A stretch of 64,000 nucleotides of DNA from a bacterium (lineage in GTDB: Bacteria; Bacillota_I; Bacilli_A; Mycoplasmatales; Mycoplasmoidaceae), in the NCBI GenBank assembly GCA_017394375.1, contig JAFPYV010000013.1, forward strand, positions 1-64,000, written 5' to 3'. Positions 33,280-43,151 of this stretch are shown here, piece by piece. The first letter of the stretch is position 1, and every line of letters starts with the position of its first letter. The position numbers and the translations under genes are program-made. The notes beneath the pieces were generated by a model. It made no database searches and was not told the DNA's origin. It saw nothing but the letters and a program-made list of their open reading frames with translations.

Positions 33280-34481
33280 TGAATTTTTTGGTGTTTTAAA
33301 TGAGCTTTTTCACATGCTTGTGCAATTGCCCATCAACAACAAAAGAAAATATAGTACACAATAATGCATCCAATATAAATTCCAAATTGAGCACCTGAAC
33401 CAGGAGTACAACTATAAAGATTATATTTACTAGTATCAGGGTCAAAGTTGCTAGAATTAATTGCATCAAAGATGTGAACAATTGTTGCGTGATTTAATGT
33501 GCTTATAGTATACATATGCACATTTTTATTTAAATTAGTTAAAGAACCATAAACACTAAATACATTTTGGGGAAAATAAACAAGGCTATTAGCAGTAATA
33601 GTGCGTATTGCACCATAACCAATTCCCATGTTATGGTAAATTTGTGCTAATTGGGCAGTAGTAGGCATGTGGGCTAATACTAATTGGCCATTCTTTAATG
33701 AAACAAATGCTTCATGGTCAACTGTGAATCATTTGCTAATCATTGCATTAGCAAATTCAGTACGTTGGGTGCCAGATAAACTGTTTAACATTTGGTTAGA
33801 AACGCTAATTAAATTGTGCCCATGACCATTAAAAGTAATAAAACTGCTTACCCCTCCAACCACGTTGTTAGTTACTGGAACATTTAAATAATTAGAAGCT
33901 TGCACTTTATTTCAATACCGAACTGCAGCACTAATAAATGGCAAAGCAGTAAAATAAACCATTTGATATGCAATATAAATCATTCCTCAGCCCGTTACTT
34001 GAAATTTAGGAATTCCATGGGAGGTACGTCCTAAAATAAAACCAGTAAAAACAAAATCAACAATTGGACTGAACATATGATATCATACGGTACTAGTTCA
34101 ACTAGCAGGACTCATAAATTCAGCGTGAATAACATCTGATCTTAATAATAAACAATTAAATCCTAAAAAAACAAACAGGATGTAAGAATCAGCACAAATT
34201 AAAAAATAATTTTTATTAAAAATTTTTCGATTATGCAAGAATGCATATAATAGTAAAAATGTTCAAAAAATTAAATTTCCTTGAATAGTTAAATATTGAA
34301 GGGAATTAAATCAAATCCCATTGTGAATATTGTAAAGGGTGAAAATCACCACTGGGAAAGTTAAAAGACAGCAACAAAAAGCTAAAATTCGATCTCATTG
34401 CTTAAACGCTTGTCAGTATGGATGGTTTACAAAAGCAAACCGATTTTTTGGTTGCGTCTGATGATGAGTTAATATTTTCAT
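33276..34481 (-). CDS. polytopic membrane protein, possibly Pr6Pr-like (401 aa)
   Basis: Six or more hydrophobic spans. The pattern NSLQYLTIQGNLIFWTFLLL followed later by STVWYHMFSPIVDFVFTG resembles the Pr6Pr family found in mollicutes (FAR-17a/AIG1-like fold). Between the fifth and last span lies an outside loop of about 150 residues (about 225-370) with GHGHNLISVSNQML and NHATIVHIFDAI, not typical of the family. TGA is used for Trp many times. It shares its stop region with the convergent 845-residue gene (4 nt overlap). Confidence 0.7.
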
Positions 34482-34575
34482 TATTATTCTTATATTTTTT
34501 TAGTTATGAAATATTATAAATTCAATTTTTGTTTATAATAATATATATTCACTATTTTATAAAAGGCAAAAAATC

Positions 34576-35028
34576 ATGTCAAGAGATTATAGTACACGTG
34601 TAATATTAACTACGCTTTTCATAATCTTCTTCATTATTTGAGTTCCGTTAGTGGCATGTGGTGGTCAAGGCCTTGTAGATCAAGCTAACCAATGATTGTA
34701 TCAACAATCAGATAACCAATACATTTTATTAAATGTAGAAAGTAACTTAAATGGTTATTCATTAGTTAGTGCAAGTTATCTTGCAGCACATTGCCACGGT
34801 TGAATTTCAACGGTAACTTTATTAATTTGAACAAGATGTATGCAAGCGTCCTGAGCATTCCTTGGCTTTATGCTATTTCTTATGATCTTAATGCCTGCGT
34901 TAACTGCTCACAAACGCACCATCATTGATATGCAATGAATTAACATTAAGAACATTAACTACATTAAGGATAAAAATATTAATGTAGCAAAAGACACCGA
35001 CGCTGTTGGTGATAAATTAGATTTATAA
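34576..35028 (+). CDS. small membrane protein with lipobox-like N-terminus (150 aa)
   Basis: The first 30 residues look like a signal: basic start, then FIIFFIIWVPLVAC-GGQ, where LVAC fits a lipobox for Lgt and LspA. About 50 polar residues are followed by a second long hydrophobic stretch (about 88-115) and a polar tail. Six TGA-Trp codons. AAGG lies 9 nt before the ATG. It may be a lipoprotein with an extra anchor or a two-span protein. The family is not recognised. Confidence 0.65.
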
Positions 35029-35052
35029 AAAAATAAAAACTAATCGATTAGG

Positions 35053-35085
35053 AAAGAATGACAATTAAAAAGTCATTCTTTTTTA
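35053..35085 (+). terminator. intrinsic terminator
   Basis: AAAGAATGAC pairs with GTCATTCTTT (10 bp) and is followed by T-rich sequence, 24 nt after the preceding stop. Confidence 0.8.
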
Positions 35086-35164
35086 TTATCATTTTTCTTA
35101 TAAACTTTGGCTAATAGTTTTAATTAAAACCCATTGATTTAAAACAATTTAAAGAAAATAGGGA

Positions 35165-35197
35165 TAAAAAAAGAATTGGTTAATTCCAATTCTTTTA
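35165..35197 (-). terminator. terminator of rpmF
   Basis: AAAAGAATTGG pairs with CCAATTCTTTT (11 bp) around a 6-nt loop. On the minus strand a T-run follows. Confidence 0.75.
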
Positions 35198-35233
35198 CTT
35201 GTTGATATTTTAATTTATTAAATTAATAAATCA

Positions 35234-35410
35234 TTATTCCTTAGTAATAATTTGTTTACCTTCGTAATATCCACAGTAAGGACAAACTATATGTAAAGAA
35301 ATTAACTTATTGCAATGACCACATCTTGTAACGCTAGTTGCTTCAAGATGTTGGTGACTGCGTCTTTTATTCTTGCGGGTTTTACTTACACGACGTTGTT
35401 GTACTGCCAT
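35234..35410 (-). CDS. rpmF: ribosomal protein L32 (58 aa)
   Basis: MAVQQRRVSKTRKNKRRSH is the conserved start. RCGHCNK and CPYCGYYEGK form the zinc site. AAGGAGGG lies upstream of the ATG, one of the strongest ribosome sites in the window. It is transcribed alone between terminators. Confidence 0.95.
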   Translation of the reverse strand: MAVQQRRVSKTRKNKRRSHQHLEATSVTRCGHCNKLISLHIVCPYCGYYEGKQIITKE

Positions 35411-35501
35411 TTAAGTTCCCTCCTTATCTTTTAAATATATTATTATAAATTTAATAATGAATGATAAATTTCAATTAACTTATTAACTAAGTATGATTGA
35501 T

Positions 35502-36677
35502 TTATCAAATTCAGTTATGTCAAGCATCTTTTAAATATGGGAAAATTTCAAATAAGTGACTGTTTTGACATGAACTAAATAATTGGTATAGACCAAAGAA
35601 GATAATCACGATTAGTAGAGAATCAAGTCGATCAAGAATTCCTCCGTGTCCTGGTAATCAATTACTAAAATCTTTAATCTTAATACCACGTTTAAATCAA
35701 CTGAATAATAAATCACCACAAATAGCTAAAATACCAGTAGCAATTCCTAAAAAGAATAGTACTAAGTATACTACTCATTTATGAGCGTATGCGGTTTGTG
35801 ATACATCAGTCGCACCAAATAAGTTACCAGAGATGTTATTGTTAATGATGGTAACTCCATAATTGTTTACTTCTTTGTTACTATCTAGATAATAGAATGC
35901 CATGATGATTAACATAATCACAAAGCAAGCACATACTCCAGTAGCAGCTCCTTCTCATGTCTTGTTTGGACTAATCTTTTCACACATTTTGTGTTTACCG
36001 TATCAAGAACCACCGAAAAATGCAAATGTGTCGTTAAAGAATACGGGTACAAAAATGATAAAAATTGCAGATCAAGTGTGAAGAAGAATAATCATATTAA
36101 ACAATAAGAAAGCATAAACCACTAAAATGTAAACAATGTAATGGGTTGCTAATTGCATGCCAGTTAAGTTTCTTAGGTTAACAGCTTGACCAATATAAAG
36201 CAAGAAAGCACCAAACAATAAGCCCCCTAATTCACATCAACCAATATCATGGGTAATATCATACATGGTCATGTTGCTGTAGTGCATGTAATTACAATAG
36301 AAAATAATTATTGGTGCATATGCTACACACACGGATGTTACCATTCATAAGGCAAATGCTCATTGTTGTTTTCAGCCTTTATAGAACAAACGGTATAGTT
36401 CGTAAAGAGCGGCAAACATGATTAGCATTCCAATTGTAATAAATGTTCAGCCAAAACCACGTTGCACGTATCCATTGTAGTAATTAAAACCAAAGATATT
36501 AATACTACTTGCACCAAAGAAAAAGAACAAGCTTAACAAGCCAACTAAGATAATGGCCGTGGCAATTCGCTTAATTATATTAATGCGAAATTCCCGTTTT
36601 TTGTCCTCAACTAACTCTTCTTGGTGTTGATGCTTTAAATGTTTAAAATTAAAGCGTTGCCTATTTTTTAGAGGCAT
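35502..36677 (-). CDS. cdsA: CDP-diacylglycerol synthase (391 aa)
   Basis: Makes CDP-diacylglycerol for phospholipid synthesis in the membrane. The signatures SPNKTWEGAATG and KDFSNWLPGHGGILDRLDSL are intact; about eight spans. A basic N-terminal tail of about 35 residues precedes the first span. ATG 36677 is preferred over 36683 because GGGAGG is then 8 nt away. Overlaps the uppS end by 17 nt. The last codons use TGA three times before TAA. Confidence 0.94.
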
Positions 36678-37365
36678 TACCATATCCTCCCTTACGAATA
36701 TCGCGTGTTCTAAATTCGGCTAAATTTTTATAAAAAATATCTAAGGTATAATCAGGAAATTTAGTTGGTTCAAAAATAAATTCAGCATAAGCCATTTGGT
36801 AAAGTAAAAAATTGCTAATTCGTTGTTCACCACTTGTACGAATCATTAAATCAACTGCAGGCAAATTCTTAGTTAATAAATATGAACTAAATTCATCCAT
36901 GCTTACTTCATGATTTAATTTTTGAATTTGGTTGCATGCTTGAACAATGTCTTGCATTCCCCCATAATTAAAGACAAAGTTAATCACAATTCCAGTATGA
37001 TTTTTAGTTTGATTAACTAATGATTGCAAGTCATCAATAATATGCGATGGTAATTTATCTTGAAATCCAGTTCAAAAAAATTTAAGATTGCTATCAATAA
37101 ATTCTTGTCTGTGATATTTCACATAATCGTCCAAATACTTAAACAAGAATTCAATTTCTTTGGTATCTCGTTTTCAATTTTCTAATGAAAATAAATAAAA
37201 ACTTAACACCCCAATTTCAGAATTATTTTTCAATCCCGTAATTAATTCTTGTAACCGTTTTACTCCAGCTTGATGGCCAAAAGTCCGAGGCATATTTCGG
37301 GCTTTAGCTCATCGACCGTTGCCATCGACAATAAACGCGATATGTAATTTATGATTTAATTCCAT
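36661..37365 (-). CDS. uppS: undecaprenyl (polyprenyl) diphosphate synthase (234 aa)
   Basis: cis-Prenyltransferase. FIVDGNGRWAKARN (about 11-24), SFYLFSLENW, NFVFNYGG, and DLMIRTSGEQRISNFLLYQ are the conserved blocks. Mollicutes without a cell wall keep it, perhaps for lipid carriers. The substrate would come from the MEP genes represented here by ispF and ispG. The ATG shares one base with the frr stop. Confidence 0.94.
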
Positions 37366-37919
37366 TAAATAGTTAATAGTTCTTTTTCTTTTGCTTTAAA
37401 TAAACTATCAATTTGGTTATTTCAATCTTTAGTTAGATTGTCTAATTCTTTATCTAATTTGCGAATGACATCTTCACTAACTGATTCATCAGCATGAATT
37501 TTTTTGTGTTCTTTTTGGCGAATATCACGAATCTTGTTCTTCGCTTCTTCAACCTTCACCTTGATTTGCTTAACCGTTTGTTTACGCAATTCCATGGTTG
37601 GTTGAGGAACATTAATCATAATATAATCACCATTTACTACTGGGGTGTAGCCTAAATTAGCAGCATTAATCGCAGTAACAATTGCTTTAATTTGGGAAGC
37701 ATCATAAGGTTTAATGGTAATCTTACGAGGTTCAGGAGTCGTAATATTTGCTAGTTGATTTAGTGGAGTTTTAACTCCATAACTATCAACTTTTACTCCA
37801 TAAAAAACCGTTGGGTTTGCTCGACCAGTTCTGACTTTAGCAAATTCAGCATTTAATCAATCGCTTACTTTGGTTGCATCAGCATTAAATTCTTTTTTTA
37901 ATGAATTTTGATCCAACAT
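37365..37919 (-). CDS. frr: ribosome recycling factor (184 aa)
   Basis: Splits ribosomes after termination together with EF-G. KVRTGRANPTVF, KTPLNQLANITTPEPRKITIKPYD and the long helix ELRKQTVKQIKVKVEEAKNKIRDIR are typical, and the length is normal. AAGGATTAATT precedes the ATG. Confidence 0.95.
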
Positions 37920-37921
37920 AA

Positions 37922-38644
37922 TTAATCCTTTATTTGCGTATATTTTATCTTGTTGTTCAATACATCAATAATTGCATTGGGTTTGTTAATATCAAACACC
38001 CGAATTTCTAATTTCGCTTGTTGACATAAAGCAAAAGCCGTTAAGTCCATGACTTTGAGATTTTCGCTAATGGCATGATGATAAGATAGATGGTTGTAAA
38101 ACTTAGCATCTTGATAAATATTAGGATCTTTATTGTACACTCCATCAACCCCATTCTTACCCATTAGCAATAAGTCACAATGCAATTCGATTGCTCGCAA
38201 TGCTGCACCAGAGTCAGTGGAAAAATTAGGTTCACCAACTCCAGCAGTAAAGATTAAGATGAAATGGTTAATGTCCTCATTAATTTGTTCATAATTAATG
38301 CGATTAGTTAATCCTTCCACGGTAATTGCACTATATATTCTTGATGGTAATTGAACTTGTTGTAAAAATTGATGTAAGGTTAAACCATTAATAATGGTTG
38401 CCATCATTCCGATAAAATCTGCTCCTTGCTGATCAATATGATGGGTAACTCCATCTTTACCCCGAAAGATGTTGCCACCACCTACCACAATCCCAATTTG
38501 GTAATGTGCATCATAAAGTTGCTTTAATTGAGCAACTAATTGTTCAATAGCAATTGGGTTTAGGATTTTATCAGATAAACCACTATTAAATGATTCCCCA
38601 CTCAATTTCAATAAAATGCGGGGTTTAGGATTACTTTTGTCCAT
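37922..38644 (-). CDS. pyrH: UMP kinase (240 aa)
   Basis: Phosphorylates UMP in pyrimidine nucleotide supply. RILLKLSGESF, GIVVGGGNIFRG, FTAGVGEPNFSTDSGAALRA, and LMGKNGVDGVYNKDP are family motifs. The start lies 14 nt inside the tsf end. Confidence 0.95.
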   Translation of the reverse strand: MDKSNPKPRILLKLSGESFNSGLSDKILNPIAIEQLVAQLKQLYDAHYQIGIVVGGGNIFRGKDGVTHHIDQQGADFIGMMATIINGLTLHQFLQQVQLPSRIYSAITVEGLTNRINYEQINEDINHFILIFTAGVGEPNFSTDSGAALRAIELHCDLLLMGKNGVDGVYNKDPNIYQDAKFYNHLSYHHAISENLKVMDLTAFALCQQAKLEIRVFDINKPNAIIDVLNNKIKYTQIKD

Positions 38645-39533
38645 TGAATTTATTCATTTGTTCGGCTACTTCAGCAGCAAAGTCACTTTGTTTCTTTTGA
38701 ATGCCTTCACCAACTTCGTACCGGATAAATTTCAATGCTTCAAGATGATGATCTTTTAAGTATTGACCAACTTTAACTTCTTGGTTGGTTAATAATGGTT
38801 CGCTAACTAAACAAATTTCTTCTAATTCTTTGTTTAATCGACCTTCAGCAATCTTTTTTGCAATTGCTTCAGGCTTCTTTTCAGCAATTGTCTTATCAAG
38901 TAGAGTTTTATATTCTTGATCTAGTCAAGTTTTATCAACTCCATTTTTATCAATTGCAGTTGGGTTGTTAGCTACAATGTTCATCATGACATTTTTAACT
39001 ACTTCTGGTTCGTTTTGGCCTCTAAATGTTGCAATAGCAGCAACCCGCTTATTTGCGTGAGTATAACCAGCAACAAAATCAGTTCCTTCTGCTTCCATGA
39101 TTGCAAATCTGCGAACAGAAATCTTTTCACCTAATTTTGCAGTTAATTGAGTCAATTCTTCATTCACTGAAACATTAGTACCTGGGTATGGCAATGCTAA
39201 TAAAGCATCAATTCCTTCAGGCTTATTTTCTAGAATTAAATTTAATAAATTGTTTACGCAATTCAAGAAATTTTCATTCTTAGCAACAAAATCAGTTTGT
39301 GAATTAACTTCGATTAAAGCCATGCAATGGTCATTTTTACCATAAACCATTACTACTCCATCAGCAGCAATTGCACCTTGTTTCTTAGCAGCTTTAATCT
39401 TTCCTTTTTCCTTTAGTCATTTAATCGCAGCATCAAAATCATTTTGAGTAGCTAATAATGCATCTCTACAATCAGCAAAACCAGCAAATGTTGCATTGCG
39501 TAATTGAACAAGAATTTTCTTATCTACTTCCAT
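38631..39533 (-). CDS. tsf: elongation factor Ts (300 aa)
   Basis: Nucleotide exchange factor of EF-Tu. LVQLRNATFAGFADCRDAL is a divergent form of the N-terminal UBA-like motif (usually RE-TGAGMMDCKKAL, here R-ATFAGFADCRDAL). EVNSQTDFVAKNENF and QEYKTLLDK follow. It overlaps pyrH by 14 nt and follows rpsB by 6 nt. Confidence 0.94.
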
Positions 39534-39539
39534 GGTTTA

Positions 39540-40631
39540 TTATTCCTTTTTTGTATTTTTTGGTTCTTCAGTACGAACAGTAACAATTTCTTTTTCTTTA
39601 GTACCAGTTGCTTTATCTTCAACAACTGTCTTTTCAGTTTTTACTACTTCTTTGTTACCGTCTTTAGCTTTATCGGTATATTTAGTGTATGTTTTGTGAA
39701 CAACCATGTTGTTAAGATTGGTTGTTCGCTTTTGAACTTCTGGTAATACGATTTCACTATCTTCCTTACCAACAAACTTGGTAGGTTCACCTTTTGCTTC
39801 AGCAATTGCATCAGCTAAAATAGTAACCATTAGAGTTAAGGAACGTAAAGAAACGTTGTTACATGGAACAATGAAATCAATATCAGTTGGATCAGCATTG
39901 GTATTAGCTAATGCAACAACTGGAATTTTTTTCTTTTTAGCTTCCTTTACTGCATTTTGGTCAGCAACAGGGTCAATTACCACGATTGCTTGAGGTAAAG
40001 TGCTCATGTTTCTAATACCACCAACAAACTTATTTAACTTTTCAATTTCCCGTAACTTTTCAACTTGTTCTTTCTTGGTGTATTTATCAATTTCACCAAA
40101 TTTTTGTAGAGCAACAAGTTTATTTAGTTTCTTGATTGAATTACTAATAGTTGCAAAGTTGGTAAGTGTACCACCTAATCAACGTTGGTTAACATAACTG
40201 GAATCAACCCGTTTTGCTTCATCCCGAACCATGTCACGAATGATTTGGTTCTTTTTAGTACATACAAAAAGAACTGAACCACCATTTTTAACAATATGAG
40301 TTAAAAATTTGTAGGCTTGGTCTAGAAAAACAACAATCTTAGTTAGATCAATTACATAATTTGCATTATTGTTAAAATTGTTAGCATGTTTCTTGTAAAT
40401 AAAGGATTTCATCTTTGGATTTCACCGCTTGGTGGATAATCCAATTTGTACTCCAGCGTCTAATAAAACTGAAGCACTAACTAACTTCCGAATTTCTAAT
40501 CCGGGGGTTGTTGAATTTGCAGATTTTGCATCTGCTTCTGAACTAGTAGATGCACTATCTACTTTTGCAGCATCTTTGGAAGCTGGTTTTGCTTCCACTT
40601 TTGCTGATTCAACACTATTAATGTCTGTCAT
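39540..40631 (-). CDS. rpsB: ribosomal protein S2 with terminal extensions (363 aa)
   Basis: Small-subunit protein. Core signatures are LLDAGVQIGLSTKRWNPKM, FVCTKKNQIIRDMVRDEA, NQRWLGGTLTNF and VVIDPVADQNAV. The family usually has 230-260 residues. Here about 38 Ser/Ala/Lys-rich residues precede the core, and about 60 charged residues rich in Lys, Glu and Thr follow it. AGGAGAAAT precedes the ATG. First gene of the rpsB-tsf-pyrH-frr-uppS-cdsA run. Confidence 0.95.
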
Positions 40632-40690
40632 ATTTCTCCTGTTTTTATAACGTATCTAATTTATATACTTTATATATGATATAAAAAAAA

Positions 40691-40981
40691 TTAAAATCCG
40701 CTTTTATTTTGTAAATTTTTGTGCTTATTTTGCTTAATTATTGGTGAAAAAATAATAGCAAAACCTAAATAAGCAAGTAAACTAATTAAACAAAGCAAAT
40801 TATTACAAATAAATAAGATAAATGCTCAATTATCTCACCATTTATCATGGTGTGTTAATAAGGTACTTAAAGTATTAAGAAAACTAGCATCAAAAAGCAA
40901 AATTGACACCGTAATTAATAACGGAATTAAAAATAAAGCAAATAATACTCTTTTAATTATTTTTAATTTGGATATCTTCAT
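40691..40981 (-). CDS. small two-span membrane protein (96 aa)
   Basis: MKISKLKIIKR is a basic start. Spans follow at about 11-30 and 57-80, with a polar loop holding two TGA-Trp codons (DKWWDNWAF), and then a basic tail. The family is not recognised. It is divergent from the secretion-like genes with only 24 bp between start codons, so it may be part of that system. Confidence 0.6.
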
Positions 40982-41005
40982 GTTTCTTTCGATTTAATTA
41001 ATGTT

Positions 41006-41326
41006 ATGAAATTAAATAATTTATTACTAACGTTAATTCCCAACTTAAGTACAAACGAAGCAAATATGATTTGTACCATCATTAATACCATTTATGGAAT
41101 TTGCATTGGCTTAATGATTATTTCAGTTATTTACTATACGGGAATGTTATTTTGAAAAATTCATCATGCCCAAGGTGATGAAGAAATTAAATATCTTAAA
41201 AAAATGTACCTCAAACGCATAATAGCGTTTGGATGCTTCTTATTGTTGTTTGTAATTGTGGGAATTGTTCTTGGAGTTTTAGGACCATTAATTAAATCGG
41301 ATACAAATGCCATTGGAGCCAATTAA
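41006..41326 (+). CDS. two-span membrane protein, VirB2/TrbC-like by topology and position (106 aa)
   Basis: Spans at about 30-50 (GICIGLMIISVIYYTGM) and about 76-97 (FGCFLLLFVIVGIVLGV) are joined by a basic cytoplasmic loop of about 25 residues. The N-terminus carries a mildly hydrophobic stretch before the first span. It lies 1 nt before a VirB6-like gene and upstream of a VirB4-like ATPase, the usual place of the pilin-like or accessory small subunit. Sequence alone does not prove the assignment. Confidence 0.6.
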
Positions 41327-41327
41327 A

Positions 41328-43151
41328 ATGTTGTTAGCGTTATTAGCCAACAATTCTTTAATTTGGCATGTAGCAGGATACATAATCTACGAAATTATTT
41401 TTATTCCAATTTTGTACATTGTGCAATATTTATATTGAATCTTTGTCGCTATTATTACTAGTAATTGCGGATCGACTTTATTTGCCATCCAAATTACCAA
41501 TAGTGGCATTATCAATAACTTTACTACTTCTCCATTATTTCTTATTTATTTAAGTTGTTTCAGTATTAGTTTAATTTTGTTTTTATTTGTTTTACTTTAT
41601 AACATTATCAAAACATATTTAAATAACGAATTGCATCTTTACTTTAAACATACGTTTTATTGACTAATTATTACAATCATGCTTTATCCATTAATTCCAA
41701 TTGCTTTTTGCATCTTATTATTGCTAATTAATATTGCTTTTAATGCCTTAGGATTTAGCAATAATACTAGTTACATAACCGGTTCAACAATTGGCAATTA
41801 TGAGGCTAATTATGATTTATATAAAACTAAAATCTTGGCTAATTTAAATAATGAACAGGTGAACAAATTATTATTTTCGTTAAATCTAACAAAAATTAAT
41901 AGTAATAGTTATTATGCAACTAGTTTAATTGATAACATGAATTTATACCAAAATTTTGTTGTTAATAACCAAATTATTTTTAGCAAGATTAGTAATTTAC
42001 TTTATAACCTAAAAATCAATCAAGCGAATTTAAACGCTAGAAATCTGTTAAGTAATGATTTAGTAAAACTTAATAATCTAAACAGCTGGTTAATTAACAT
42101 CAACAATGACATTAAAAATCTTAATTTGAAATCATTAGTAAAACTTAAAAGTTTAATTGATCAACAACAAGACTATTTCAATGGAACATTAATTAACCAA
42201 TTGCTTGATAGTTTACCAAATTCATTAGTTAATTTGCTACCTCATTTAGGACACTTATATCAATTCAATTTAATTTGGGATTTAGAAAATATCACTGGTA
42301 ATAATTCAAAAATTATTGATTGGACTCCCAACTTTTGAAAATTAAATTGAAATGTAATTGTTGCGGTTATTTTTGCAATTGCTGTTTTAGTGGTGTTATT
42401 TTTATATGCAATTTTAACTATTCGGAAAATTGTTGAATTAATCATTCTATTTCTTATTAGTCCCATTGTATTTATTACAAATGTTGATGAAAAAAGTTAC
42501 TACTTTAAAAAATGATTACATGCAATTTTCATTAAATGTTTAGCCTTAATTTTAATTGCGTTAATTTTTCAAACTTGCATGGTACTATATCCAAAAATTG
42601 CTCAAGCAATTAATTTTAAACTAAATAAAGGCAACATTAATTGTCTGATTGCTGATGTAGTAGTAGGATTAGCCATTTTACTAGCGTGTTTTTTTAGCAT
42701 TAATACGATTCTTTCAATCTTTGATGCAAGAGAAGGATTAATGGAAATGTTTGCTGATTTATTTAGTTTACAAGCAATTGGTAGAAGCGTTCCATTCTTC
42801 AAAAGAATCTTTAATCACAAAAGTACAGGTTTTTTTGCAAATAAGGATCATAATCCTAATTACCCTGCTGACCAACCAAATGGAACAAAAGATGTAAGTA
42901 TGGAAGATATCTTATTTCAACGAGTGCCAATTCAAACTACGGGCTTAGAACACTTCTTAGCTAGCAATAAATTCCATCATTCACTAAATACTGCTAATAC
43001 GAAAATTCAATCAGTTTTATTTGGTAAACCAGGAAAATGGTTCGCAAAACATGAAAACAAATGAATTAATAATTTCTTAAATAAACACTTTAAGAAGTTT
43101 CATATGGAAGATCAAAAATGGAAAAAGGAACGAACCGAAGGTCCATTTTAA
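41328..43151 (+). CDS. VirB6/TrbL-like polytopic membrane protein (607 aa)
   Basis: About seven spans. Three lie within residues 15-142, then a soluble, probably outside loop of about 190 residues (about 143-333) with LNLTKINSNSYYATSL. Four lie within about 340-463, including VELIILFLISPIVFITNVDE and KKWLHAIFIKC. The latter match the conserved centre of VirB6/TrbL channel proteins (a hydrophobic span ending in SP, then a Trp-containing amphipathic step). A basic cytoplasmic tail of about 140 residues follows (ending KKERTEGPF). It overlaps the VirB4-like gene by 34 nt. Confidence 0.72.

Noticed and set aside
33296..33481. Alternative minus frame within the 401-aa membrane protein gene
   Set aside because: Overlaps the better frame that continues the membrane protein to its final span and stop at 33276.
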